64,000 nt of DNA, taken from assembly GCF_000315425.1 (NCBI RefSeq), contig NZ_JH992923.1:186365-250364 (forward strand), given 5' to 3'. The position numbers and the translations under genes were made by a program. The DNA comes from Massilia timonae CCUG 45783. Lineage in GTDB: Bacteria; Pseudomonadota; Gammaproteobacteria; Burkholderiales; Burkholderiaceae_D. Of the stretch, positions 1-8,655 are shown in pieces; position 1 is the stretch's first letter; each line of letters opens with the position of its first letter. The notes under the pieces were generated by a model, which was given only the letters and a program-made list of their open reading frames with translations, searched no databases and was not told the origin of the DNA.

Positions 1-976
1 CGCTGTCGATCTTCACGCGGTTGGGCAGGTCGAGGGTATAGCTGCCCATGCCGCGCTGCGCCACCGAAGGCACGATCCACTCGCCGGCAAAGGATTTGAA
101 ATAGGGGATCATGTCGGCGCGCGCATACTGGAACAGCGTGGTCTGGACCGGGGCGACCACGCGGTCGGTGCCGTTGCAGCACCAGGCGCCGCCCTCGGTG
201 GCTACCGTGCCGACCGAAAAATAATAGATGTGCGGCGAGGTGCGCGCCCATAGATTGAATTCGCGCGCCCCGTCCGGCGCCAGTTCCCAGCCCGCCACCC
301 GGTGCCCGAGCACGTCGCGCAGCGGCAGGCGGATGCCCGGCAGGATGTTGAACACGGCATCGGTGAGGGTGGTGCCGTTGTGCGGCGCCGAGATCGTGGT
401 CACGCTGCGGATCCAGCCGACCTTGCCGCCCTTGAACAGTTCGCCGTCGCCTTCGTCTTGCGGCGAGCCGTGTTCGAGCAGCTCGATCAGCGCCCGGATC
501 GTGGTGCCGCCCTGGCTGTGCCCGATCATGTGGATCGGGTGGTCCTGGTCCCAGGCCGGGTACAGGGCCAGCGGATAGTCTTGCGGGTTGTTGCGCGGGT
601 CGGCGGCCCAGCATTTGCCGGGCGGCTTTTGCACCTGGCCGGGCAAGCCGTGGTCGCGCACATGGGCCTTGCCATAGTCGACGCAGCCGCCCTTGATCTG
701 GGCATACAGGTCGGCCGCGCGGTCCCAGTTGGACGAGATCGGGCCGACCGCCGCGGCGAACACGGCGCGTGGCCCGCGGTAGATCTGCATCTGCGAGGCG
801 ATGTCGCCATAGCCGCCCCAGTAATTGAAGCCGCTGTGCTGGAATTCCTCGGGTCCGAAGCCGAGGAAGCCGTGGACGAGGATGACGGGATAGTTATTCG
901 CCGCGCTGCAGGCGGGAGCGGCGAACATGCCCAGCGCAACCAGCAGGGCGGCGCAGGCGCGAGCGAATCGAACCAT
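1..976 (-). CDS. Secreted lipase, family I.5/I.6-like (3' end beyond window)
   Basis: This gene starts at an ATG at 976 with GGAG about 9 bases upstream and runs off the left edge, so about 325 codons are visible. Residues 1-26 form a signal peptide. The mature protein starts with an oxyanion-hole stretch (PVILVHGFLG) and has YWGG followed by GDI, then AVGPISSNWDRA, a pattern I know from Geobacillus and staphylococcal lipases. The nucleophile is Ser154 in GHSQGG, followed by TTISAPHNGTTL. The catalytic Asp and His would lie beyond the edge. It probably hydrolyses acylglycerols outside the cell. The family call is from remembered motifs; the substrate is inferred. Confidence 0.85.
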   Translation of the reverse strand, partial: MVRFARACAALLVALGMFAAPACSAANNYPVILVHGFLGFGPEEFQHSGFNYWGGYGDIASQMQIYRGPRAVFAAAVGPISSNWDRAADLYAQIKGGCVDYGKAHVRDHGLPGQVQKPPGKCWAADPRNNPQDYPLALYPAWDQDHPIHMIGHSQGGTTIRALIELLEHGSPQDEGDGELFKGGKVGWIRSVTTISAPHNGTTLTDAVFNILPGIRLPLRDVLGHRVAGWELAPDGAREFNLWARTSPHIYYFSVGTVATEGGAWCCNGTDRVVAPVQTTLFQYARADMIPYFKSFAGEWIVPSVAQRGMGSYTLDLPNRVKIDS

Positions 977-1140
977 CTGGCTTCTCCGATAAATGCGTCA
1001 AGCACATTGTCGGAGGTAGGACGACGGTCGGGTTTGCGCTGTGTCGACCCGCGGCGAAGGAATTAAAATTCACGCAAGGAAACATGCGCATGCCGCTTGA
1101 CAATGCCGTGTCAAATTCCCTGTGTTTATTACTCACATGG

Positions 1141-2439
1141 TCAGCGCACCGTGGTGCTGCCGACCGACGTGGTCGGCTCCGAGACCGCCGTCGCCGGCGT
1201 GGCGCCCGGCGCCGGCGCGGTCGATGCGGTGGCGGCAGCCTTCTCGGCCTGCTCCAGGCGGCCGTCGGTCCACACCACGTAGTCGTCGACCGAGTACAGG
1301 CGGCACGGATCCTTGCTCTTGGCCGAGCAGGTGGCCAGCGCGCGGCCTTCCGGGTCTTCGCCTTCCTCGGCCCAGGTCCAGCCGCCGCTCGGCGACACGG
1401 CGAAGGCGCGCGGCGTCATCTTGGTCAGGTAGTCGCGGTAGGCGCGGCGGCCGTGCTCGGACAGGAAGGGCACGGCGTCGACGTCGTCCACCCCGGCGTA
1501 ATCGGTGCGCGGCTGGCTCGGCGGAGGCGGGACGTCGACCACGACCGCGGTCGGCATGCCGATCTCTTTCAGGAACCGTTCCGTATCTTGCAGCCACACC
1601 TTCTCGCCGTCGCGGCTGGCCAGCATGCCGTGGGCATCGCGCTTGAATGACGGGAACTCCACCAGGCGCCCGCGGCCGCCGGCTTGGACATAGGAGGCGT
1701 GCATGCGTCCGGCCAGTTCCGGGCCGAACAGCGAGTCGTTCTGGCCATACATCCACAGGCTCGGCACCTTCGCCCTGGCGCCGTATTCGGCGAAGGCCGA
1801 CACCAGCTGCGAGCGCCAGGCGCAGCGGTCGCTGTCGTCGCGCAGGCCGCCGGCGAAGTTGATCAGGCCGCGCACGCCCGGCAAGTCTTCGGTGCCGAGG
1901 GCGATCGTGGCCAGGCCGCCATACGACTGGCCGGCCACCACCATGCGCTCAGCATCGACCCAGGGCTGGCGGCGCGCATAGTCAAGGGTCGAGCGGATGT
2001 CTTCGGCTTGCGTATAGCCATTGGCCGTCATGTCGCAGCCATGGTCGCGGTAGCGGCCGCCCGACTTCGAAAAGCCCTGGCGCATCGGCACCATCACCGC
2101 ATAGCCGCGCTTCACGAAGGCGCTGGCCATGTAATAGAAGCGGTCACGCGGTTGCAGGCTGGGGCGGCCGGGATCCTTGCCATGGTTGATGACGATCAGC
2201 GGGAAGGGGCCGGGACCGTCCGGCTGGAACACGGTGGTCTCGAGCGTGACGCCGCCATCGCCGGCGGGCACCTGGACGACGTGCTCGTTCATGCGGTAAT
2301 CGAGCTGGGCAGGGGCGGCAGCCGGCAGTTCCTGCAGGTGCGCCACGGCTGGCAGCATGGCCAGCGCGGCAATCGAAGTGGAGATCAGGGTGCGGACGGA
2401 CGGTGTTCTCGACATGGATGACTCTGGTAATGCTGCCAT
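1141..2439 (-). CDS. Dienelactone-hydrolase-like alpha/beta hydrolase, exported
   Basis: A 432-residue alpha/beta hydrolase. The ATG at 2439 has AAGGA about 9 bases upstream; an in-frame TTG at 2448 and an ATG at 2415 are alternatives, and the latter directly precedes a signal-peptide-like stretch. The triad is visible as Ser in GQSYGG, Asp in YGQNDSLF and His in DAHGML. The core resembles dienelactone hydrolase/acyl-peptidase-type enzymes. About 120 residues follow the core, ending in an Ala/Thr/Pro-rich tail, and are not explained by the fold. It lies 164 bases downstream of the lipase start on the same strand. The substrate is unknown. Confidence 0.75.
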   Translation of the reverse strand: MAALPESSMSRTPSVRTLISTSIAALAMLPAVAHLQELPAAAPAQLDYRMNEHVVQVPAGDGGVTLETTVFQPDGPGPFPLIVINHGKDPGRPSLQPRDRFYYMASAFVKRGYAVMVPMRQGFSKSGGRYRDHGCDMTANGYTQAEDIRSTLDYARRQPWVDAERMVVAGQSYGGLATIALGTEDLPGVRGLINFAGGLRDDSDRCAWRSQLVSAFAEYGARAKVPSLWMYGQNDSLFGPELAGRMHASYVQAGGRGRLVEFPSFKRDAHGMLASRDGEKVWLQDTERFLKEIGMPTAVVVDVPPPPSQPRTDYAGVDDVDAVPFLSEHGRRAYRDYLTKMTPRAFAVSPSGGWTWAEEGEDPEGRALATCSAKSKDPCRLYSVDDYVVWTDGRLEQAEKAAATASTAPAPGATPATAVSEPTTSVGSTTVR

Positions 2440-2613
2440 ACGGAACAATTTCCTTACGGCATAAACCCGAGTCTAGGACGAGTAAATCTTGAGAGCAATA
2501 TCCGGTTGACCAGATCGACAGGTATATTTTTGTGTGTGGCGAAAGTGACATCCGACGCGTTTTTTGACAAAGGAGTATCATCGCCTCCCTATGAGTGGTA
2601 AGGGAAATTACGC

Positions 2614-4287
2614 ATGAGCAAGTATGCGCCGCGCGAGTGGGCACCCGACGAAAGGCCGATGATGCCCGGCTCGCCGTCCACGCCGGCGCATCCGACCCCA
2701 CTGCGTTTCGCCTACCTGTTCGTCGGTGTCCTGATCACCATTACGGGCGGTCTCGGCAACGCACTGGTGACCGTCAACCTGGTCCACCTGCAGGGCGTGC
2801 TGGGCGCCTATTCCACCGAAACCACCTGGTTGCCGGCCGCCTACGTGATGGCCAACGCCTCGATGAACCTGCTGCTGGTGAAATTCCGGCAACAGTTCGG
2901 CCTGCGCCTGTTCACCGAGATCTTCCTGGTGCTGTATGCGCTGGTGACCTTCGCCCACCTGTTCGTCAACGACCTCGCTTCGGCGATCGCGGTGCGCGCC
3001 GCCCACGGCATGCTGGCGGCGGCGGTGTCGCCGCTCGGCCTGTATTACATCCTGCAAGGGTTCAAGAAGGAATGGCGCCTGCGCGGGGTGGCGCTGGCGA
3101 TGGGGGCGGCCCAGCTGGCGCTGCCGCTGGCCTACATCTTTTCCAACGACCTGCTGCAGATCGCCGAATGGCGCGGCCTGTACCTGTTCGAGCTGGGCCT
3201 GGCCCTGGTGTCGCTCGGCGCCGTGCTGCTGCTCAAGCTGCCGCCGGGCGACTACATCAAGGCCTTCCGGCCGACCGACTTCGTCACCTTCGCGCTGTTC
3301 GCGCCGGGCATGGCGCTGCTGTGCGCGGCGATCAGCTTCGGCCGGGTGGAGTGGTGGTTCGAGCGTGCCTGGATCGGGATGGCGCTGGCCGGCGCGATCC
3401 TGCTGCTGGCGGCCGCGCTATGCGTCGAGCATAACCGCGCCAATCCGCTGCTGAACCTGCGCTGGCTGGCCAGCGGCAATATCGCGCGCCTGGCGCTGTC
3501 GATGCTGCTGGTGCGCATCGTGCTGTCGGAGCAGAGCGTGGGCGCGGTCGGCTTCCTGCGCGCCGTGGGCCTGGACAACGACCAGCTGCAGACCCTGTAC
3601 GCGATCGTACTGGCCGCCACGGTGGCCGGGATCGTGGTGTCGGCGCTGACCATCAACGTCAAGCACCTGGTGGCGCCGCAGGTGATCGCGCTGTTGTGCA
3701 TGGCGCTGGGCGCCTGGATCGACGCCCATGCCAGCAACCAGACGCGGCCCGAGCAGATGTACCTGAGCCAGAGCCTGCTCGCCTTCGGCGGTACATTGTT
3801 CCTCGGCCCCCTGGTGGTGTCGCTGCTCGGCGCCGTGATCCCGAATCCGCAGAACCTGATCAGCTTTTCGGTGCTGTTCGGCCTCACGCAGAACCTGGGC
3901 AGCCTGCTCGGTTCGAGCCTGGTGGGCACCTTCCAGGTGATCCGCGAAAAATACCATTCGTCGCTGATCGTCGAGGGCCTCTCGAGCCTGGATCCGCTGG
4001 TGGCCAGCCGCATCCAGTCCGGCGCCGCCGCGGCCGGGCGCCTGCTGGCCGACCCCGCCGCCGCGACGCGCCAGAGCCTGCAATCGCTGTCGACGACCGC
4101 GACGCGCGAAGCCAATATCCTCGCCTATAACGACGTGTTCCTGGTGCTGGCCGCCCTGGCCGCGGCGAGCGCGGCCTGGATCTTCCTGCATGCCGTGTGG
4201 CTGCACTGCTTCCCGGCCGTGCAAGCCGTGCCGACCCCCGCGCCCAAGCCGGGAACCCCACCCCCACCCGACCCCGTGACCGATTGA
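2614..4287 (+). CDS. DHA2-type MFS efflux pump (EmrB-like)
   Basis: A 557-residue polytopic protein with about 13-14 hydrophobic segments. Its length and context fit the 14-TM DHA2 branch of the major facilitator superfamily, which extrudes drugs by proton antiport across the inner membrane. The start ATG follows GGGAA. The next gene, an HlyD/EmrA-type adaptor, starts one base after the stop and an outer-membrane factor follows, so the three genes form a complete tripartite pump. A hydrophilic stretch of about 70 residues near the C-terminus and a Pro-rich tail are seen. No regulator is adjacent and the substrates are not predictable. Confidence 0.85.
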   Translation: MSKYAPREWAPDERPMMPGSPSTPAHPTPLRFAYLFVGVLITITGGLGNALVTVNLVHLQGVLGAYSTETTWLPAAYVMANASMNLLLVKFRQQFGLRLFTEIFLVLYALVTFAHLFVNDLASAIAVRAAHGMLAAAVSPLGLYYILQGFKKEWRLRGVALAMGAAQLALPLAYIFSNDLLQIAEWRGLYLFELGLALVSLGAVLLLKLPPGDYIKAFRPTDFVTFALFAPGMALLCAAISFGRVEWWFERAWIGMALAGAILLLAAALCVEHNRANPLLNLRWLASGNIARLALSMLLVRIVLSEQSVGAVGFLRAVGLDNDQLQTLYAIVLAATVAGIVVSALTINVKHLVAPQVIALLCMALGAWIDAHASNQTRPEQMYLSQSLLAFGGTLFLGPLVVSLLGAVIPNPQNLISFSVLFGLTQNLGSLLGSSLVGTFQVIREKYHSSLIVEGLSSLDPLVASRIQSGAAAAGRLLADPAAATRQSLQSLSTTATREANILAYNDVFLVLAALAAASAAWIFLHAVWLHCFPAVQAVPTPAPKPGTPPPPDPVTD

Positions 4288-4288
4288 T

Positions 4289-5365
4289 ATGCCAGAACCA
4301 TCGACCGTACCAAACCGTTCCAGACGCATCCTGCTGAGCGCCCTCGCGTTCGGCGCCATCGCCATCGTCGGCGTGTTGATCGTGCTGTATGCCTGGAACC
4401 TGCCGCCGTTTCGCAGCACCCTGCAGAGCACCGAGAATGCGCTGGTGCGCGGCCAGGTGACGATCATCAGTCCGCAGCTGAGCGGCTACGTGGTCGAGGT
4501 GCGGGTGCAGGATTTCCAGCACGTCAAACAGGGCGAACTGCTGATGCGCATCGACGAGCGCATTCCCACCCAGCGCCTGGCGCAGGCACGCGCCGAACTG
4601 GCCAACCGCCAGGCGGCGCTCGCCAATTTCGCCCAGAGCCAGTCGAGCGCGCGCGCCACCATCGCCCAGAACCAGGCGCTGCTGGCGTCGAACGAGGCGC
4701 AGGCCCGGCGTGCCCAGGCCGACCTGCGCCGCGTGGAACAGCTGGCCGCCGACGGTTCGCTGTCGGCGCGCGAACTCGACGCCGCGCGCGCGACGCAGGC
4801 CCAGGCCAGCGCCAGCCGCGACCAGTCGCGCGCCGCGATCGAGATCGCGCGCCAGAACTTGCGCTCGGTCGACGTCAACCGCGCCGCGCTCGAGGCGGCG
4901 GTCGCCAATGCCGAAGCCGCGGTGAAGCTGGCCGAGATCGACCTGGCCAACACCCGCATCACCGCGCCGCGCGACGGCCAACTGGGCCAGGTGACGGTGC
5001 GCCTGGGGGCGTTCGTCAATGCCGGCGCCCAGCTCACGGCCCTGGTGCCGGACACGATGTGGGTCATCGCCAACATGAAGGAAACGCAGATGGCCAACGT
5101 GGCCGTCGGCCAGCCGGTGACCTTCAGCGTCGACGCGCTGGGCAATGCGCGGCTGCGCGGCCACGTCGAACGCATCTCGCCGGCGACCGGCTCGGAGTTC
5201 TCGGTGATCGCGCCGGACAACGCCACCGGCAACTTCGTCAAGATCGCCCAACGCATCCCGGTGCGGATCAGCATCGATCCGAACCAGCCGCTGGCCGCGC
5301 GCCTGCGGCCGGGCATGTCGGTGGTGACCACGATCGATACGGCGCAAGTCGGAGCCGCGCGGTGA
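4289..5365 (+). CDS. Membrane fusion protein, HlyD/EmrA family
   Basis: A 358-residue periplasmic adaptor. There is one N-terminal membrane helix (about residues 11-32), then a lipoyl half (VVEVRVQDFQHVKQGELLMRI), a long Ala/Arg/Gln-rich coiled-coil hairpin (about 80-200), and the second lipoyl and beta-barrel part (TRITAPRDGQLGQVTVRLG). This order is typical of EmrA. It links the MFS pump encoded just upstream to the outer-membrane channel encoded downstream. Its stop overlaps the GTG start of the next gene (GTGA), which suggests coupled translation. Confidence 0.9.
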   Translation: MPEPSTVPNRSRRILLSALAFGAIAIVGVLIVLYAWNLPPFRSTLQSTENALVRGQVTIISPQLSGYVVEVRVQDFQHVKQGELLMRIDERIPTQRLAQARAELANRQAALANFAQSQSSARATIAQNQALLASNEAQARRAQADLRRVEQLAADGSLSARELDAARATQAQASASRDQSRAAIEIARQNLRSVDVNRAALEAAVANAEAAVKLAEIDLANTRITAPRDGQLGQVTVRLGAFVNAGAQLTALVPDTMWVIANMKETQMANVAVGQPVTFSVDALGNARLRGHVERISPATGSEFSVIAPDNATGNFVKIAQRIPVRISIDPNQPLAARLRPGMSVVTTIDTAQVGAAR

Positions 5366-6744
5366 GCCGGCGTGGTCTCGTCCTGGCGGCGCTGCCGTGG
5401 CTGCTGTCGGCCTGCGCGATGGCGCCGCAGCCGGCGCCGGAACCGTCGCTCACCGTGCCGCCGGCCTGGCGCACCGCGAGCGATGGCGCCAACGCGGCCA
5501 TCGAGCGCGACTGGTGGCGCGCCTTCGGCGATCCGGTGCTCGATGGTCTGGTGCGGCGCGCGCTCGACAATAACGGCGACCTGAAGATCGCCAGGTCGCG
5601 CTTGCAGGAATACCAGGCGCGCGTCCGCGTGGCCGACAGCGCGCGGCTGCCGGCATTGAACCTGTCGCTGGGACCGACGCGCGCGCGCACGATCGGCCCG
5701 TTCGGCGACCCGGTCGAGACCACCTCGGTGGTCGGCGCGGTGCAGGCCAGTTATGAGCTGGACCTGTTCGGCCGCATCGCCGGCAGCGTGGAGGCGGCGC
5801 GCTTCGAGTCGCTGTCGCAGGAAGCGGCATTGGAAGCCGCGGCGCTGGCGGTGGCCGCGAACACGGCGTCCGGCTACCTGAACCTGCTCGGCCTGGACGC
5901 CCAGCTGGCGCTGGCCAGGGCGACCCTGGAATCGCGCGAGCGCTCGTTCGAACTGGCGCGCCACCAGTTCGAGGTCGGCTACAGCTCGCGCCTGGAAATG
6001 TCGCAGGCCGAGGCCGAGCTGCACTCGACCGCCGCCACCGTGCCGCAGCTGGAGCGCCAGATCGCGCTGCAGGAACAGGCGCTGAACGTGCTGCTCGGCG
6101 CCAGCCCCGGTCCGGTGGCGCGCGGCGCCGAACTCAAGGCATTGCACGAACCGCGGCCGGCGCCGGGGCTGCCGTCGGAACTGCTGCGCCGGCGTCCCGA
6201 CATCGCCCAGGCCGAGCGCCTGGTGGCCGCCAGCGACGCCAGCCTGGCGGTGGCGCGCGATGCGCTGCTGCCGTCGATCCGCCTGACGGCTTCGCTGGGC
6301 GCGCAGGGACACAGCCTGTCGCAGCTGCTGCGCTCTCCGACCGAGTTGTGGAGCATCGGCGGCAGCGTGCTGGCGCCGCTGTTCGACGCCGGCCGGCTGC
6401 GCGCCCAGGCCGAGATCGCGGGCACGGTGCGCGACCGCGCGGTGTATACCTACGAGACCGTGGTGCGCACCGCATTCGCCGAAACGGACAATGCGCTGGC
6501 GTCGATCGACGGCTTGCAGCGGCAGCTGGTGGAGGCCGAGGCGCGGCGCCGGGCGGCGGGCGAGGTGCTGCGGGTGGCGGGCAACCGCTATCGCAACGGT
6601 TACGCTTCTTATCTGGAGGAGCTCGACGCCCAGCGCACGGCCTTCAACGCCGACCTGAATGCGCTGCAATTGCGCACCAGCCTGCTGGCGGCCCACGTCG
6701 ACCTGTACCGGGCGCTGGGCGGTGGATGGACGCCGGCGCCGTGA
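5362..6744 (+). CDS. Outer-membrane efflux lipoprotein, NodT/OprM family
   Basis: A 460-residue TolC-like factor. The GTG at 5362 overlaps the stop of the adaptor gene and directly yields a lipoprotein signal (LPWLLSAC), so the start is well supported. Two outer-membrane-efflux repeats follow: ERDWWRAFGDPVLDGLVRRAL opens the first, and ELLRRRPDIAQAERLVAAS is the hallmark of the NodT group. It should form the outer-membrane duct of the pump encoded by the two preceding genes. Its stop overlaps the following DTW gene. Confidence 0.9.
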   Translation: MSRRGLVLAALPWLLSACAMAPQPAPEPSLTVPPAWRTASDGANAAIERDWWRAFGDPVLDGLVRRALDNNGDLKIARSRLQEYQARVRVADSARLPALNLSLGPTRARTIGPFGDPVETTSVVGAVQASYELDLFGRIAGSVEAARFESLSQEAALEAAALAVAANTASGYLNLLGLDAQLALARATLESRERSFELARHQFEVGYSSRLEMSQAEAELHSTAATVPQLERQIALQEQALNVLLGASPGPVARGAELKALHEPRPAPGLPSELLRRRPDIAQAERLVAASDASLAVARDALLPSIRLTASLGAQGHSLSQLLRSPTELWSIGGSVLAPLFDAGRLRAQAEIAGTVRDRAVYTYETVVRTAFAETDNALASIDGLQRQLVEAEARRRAAGEVLRVAGNRYRNGYASYLEELDAQRTAFNADLNALQLRTSLLAAHVDLYRALGGGWTPAP

Positions 6745-7340
6745 ATGTTTCGCCAGTAAAACGTCCGGTCTGCGCCGTGTGCCTGCGCGCGCAGTCGGCC
6801 TGCATCTGCCGCTGGATCGCGCCGGTCGCGCCCCAGGCTGCGCTGCTGGTCCTGCTGCATCCGCTCGAGGTCGGCAACGCCAAGAACAGCGGGCGGCTGC
6901 TGCACCTGAGCGTGGCGGGCAGCGAGCTGGCGGTCGGTGAAGCGTTCGATGCGGACGTGCTGGACGGCCTGCTGCATGCCGGCGGACGCACGCCGGTGCT
7001 GCTGTATCCGCACATGCCGGACGACCCGAGCCTGCCACTGCCGTTTCCTGCGTTGCCCGCGTCCTCGCTGCGCCTGGTGGTGCTCGACGCCACCTGGCGC
7101 AAGAGCCGCAAGATGCTGTACCTGAATCCGGCGCTGCAGAAGCTGCCGCGGCTGGCGCTGACCGACGTGGCGCCGTCCAACTACCGCATCCGCAAGGCGC
7201 ATGCACCGCACCAGCTGTCGAGCCTGGAAGCGGCGGCGCAGGCGCTGGGCCAGCTCGAAGGCGATGGCGCGCGCTACGGGGCGCTGCTGGACGCCTTCGA
7301 TGGGTTTGTTTCACAACAGGCAGCGTACGTGCGCGCTTGA
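6726..7340 (+). CDS. DTW-domain tRNA-uridine aminocarboxypropyltransferase
   Basis: A DTW-domain protein of about 204 residues. Members such as TapT transfer the 3-amino-3-carboxypropyl group of S-adenosylmethionine to a tRNA uridine (acp3U). The N-terminus has four cysteines (CAVC and CIC within 13 residues), probably a zinc site, and the signature appears as LDATWRKSRKM, with SNYRIRKA downstream. The ATG at 6726 overlaps the end of the efflux gene by 19 bases; a GTG at 6741 with a GTGA overlap is an equally reasonable start. The link with efflux is positional only. Confidence 0.8.
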   Translation: MDAGAVNVSPVKRPVCAVCLRAQSACICRWIAPVAPQAALLVLLHPLEVGNAKNSGRLLHLSVAGSELAVGEAFDADVLDGLLHAGGRTPVLLYPHMPDDPSLPLPFPALPASSLRLVVLDATWRKSRKMLYLNPALQKLPRLALTDVAPSNYRIRKAHAPHQLSSLEAAAQALGQLEGDGARYGALLDAFDGFVSQQAAYVRA

Positions 7341-7364
7341 ATTCGGCACCCGGGCGGCGTAATA

Positions 7365-7384
7365 TACTGTACAAATATACAGTA
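7365..7384 (+). promoter_or_regulatory. LexA (SOS) box
   Basis: The sequence TACTGTACAAATATACAGTA is a perfect outer palindrome of the CTG-N10-CAG type and matches the proteobacterial LexA consensus nearly base for base. It ends 14 bases before the ATG of the radical SAM gene, where a bound repressor would block transcription or its elongation. This predicts DNA-damage induction of that gene. Confidence 0.85.
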
Positions 7385-7398
7385 TCGGAGCGCCAGCC

Positions 7399-8574
7399 AT
7401 GGGCACCATCGATTTTCCACTCCAGCGCCAACCGTTCGACGACGGACATATCGCCCTTGCGCCGTCCCCGCCGCCGCTGGCGCGCAAGGGGCGCGGTGCG
7501 GTGTCGAACCTGCAAGGCCGCTACGAGGTCAACGGCCGCGAGCGCTTCGACGATGGCTGGGCGATCGACGACGACGATGCGCCGGCGTTCAAGACCGTGG
7601 TCACCGACGAGATCGCCAAGAGCATCCTCTCGCGCAATACATCACCGGACATCCCGTTCAGCGTTTCCCTGAATCCCTACCGTGGCTGCGAGCACGGCTG
7701 CATCTATTGCTTCGCGCGGCCGACGCACAGCTACCTCGGCCTGTCGCCGGGACTCGATTTCGAAAGCCGCCTGTTCGCCAAGGTCAACGCGCCCGAACTG
7801 CTGCGGCGCGAGCTGGCGAAGCCCGGCTACGTGCCCGAACACATCGCGATCGGCGTCAACACCGACGCCTACCAGCCGTGCGAACGCGAGCGCAAGCTCA
7901 CGCGCGCGGTGCTCGAAGTGCTGGCCGAGTGCCGCCATCCGGCCGGCCTGATCACCAAATCGTCGCTGATCGAGCGCGACATCGACATCCTGGCGCCGAT
8001 GGCGGACAAAGGCCTGGCGTGCGCGGCCATCACGCTCACCACGCTCGACGCCGAGATTTCGCGCACGCTGGAGCCACGCGCTGCGGCGCCGATGCGGCGC
8101 CTGCGCACCATCCGCACGCTCACCGAAGCCGGCATCCCGGTGAGCGTCAGCGTGGCGCCGATCATCCCCTTCGTGACCGAGCCCGAGATCGAGCGCATCC
8201 TGGAAGCGGCGCGCGACGCCGGCGCGGTCGGCGCGCACTACACGGTGCTGCGCCTGCCGCACGAGGTGAATCCGCTGTTTCAAGAGTGGCTGCAGGCGCA
8301 CTTCCCGGACCGTGCGCAGCGGGTGATGAACCGCATCCGCGAGATGCGCGGAGGCAAGGACTACGACAGCGACTTCGCGACCCGCATGAAAGGCGAGGGC
8401 GTGTGGGCCGACCTGATCCGGCAGCGCTTCGAGAAGGCGTCCGCGCGGCTCGGGTTCTCGGACCTGCGCGGGCGCTTCGGGCGGCTCGATGGGTCGCAGT
8501 TCAGGCGGCCGCTGGTGGTGCCGCAGATGCAGAAGCGGGACGCCAAGGGAGCCGGGCAGCTGGATTTGTTCTAG
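7399..8574 (+). CDS. PA0069-family radical SAM protein
   Basis: A 391-residue radical S-adenosylmethionine protein, similar in layout to spore-photoproduct-lyase-like (SplB) enzymes. The iron-sulfur motif C-x3-C-x2-C is at Cys97, Cys101 and Cys104 (GCEHGCIYCFARPTH). An acidic N-terminal stretch (WAIDDDDAP) precedes it. GGAG lies 9 bases before the ATG. A LexA box directly upstream implies SOS control; I recall PA0069 of Pseudomonas aeruginosa being listed in its LexA regulon, which fits. A role in nucleic-acid repair is inferred from relatives and control; the reaction is unknown. Confidence 0.85.
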   Translation: MGTIDFPLQRQPFDDGHIALAPSPPPLARKGRGAVSNLQGRYEVNGRERFDDGWAIDDDDAPAFKTVVTDEIAKSILSRNTSPDIPFSVSLNPYRGCEHGCIYCFARPTHSYLGLSPGLDFESRLFAKVNAPELLRRELAKPGYVPEHIAIGVNTDAYQPCERERKLTRAVLEVLAECRHPAGLITKSSLIERDIDILAPMADKGLACAAITLTTLDAEISRTLEPRAAAPMRRLRTIRTLTEAGIPVSVSVAPIIPFVTEPEIERILEAARDAGAVGAHYTVLRLPHEVNPLFQEWLQAHFPDRAQRVMNRIREMRGGKDYDSDFATRMKGEGVWADLIRQRFEKASARLGFSDLRGRFGRLDGSQFRRPLVVPQMQKRDAKGAGQLDLF

Positions 8575-8655
8575 GATGCGGGGTTGACGGCACGCCGGCA
8601 CGTGCGCTTGCGGACTCCAGCGTACAATGCCGTCTGTTGCTCTTTTCTACATCCT

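Noticed and set aside
302-1066. Plus-strand frame over the lipase gene
   Set aside because: The minus frame has signal peptide, GHSQGG and a ribosome site; the plus frame is its low-complexity shadow.
4486-7515. Very long open frame (about 1000 codons) on the minus strand
   Set aside because: It lies opposite three well-supported efflux genes and the DTW gene, its product is Arg/Ala/Gly/Pro-rich without domains, and such antisense frames are expected at high GC.
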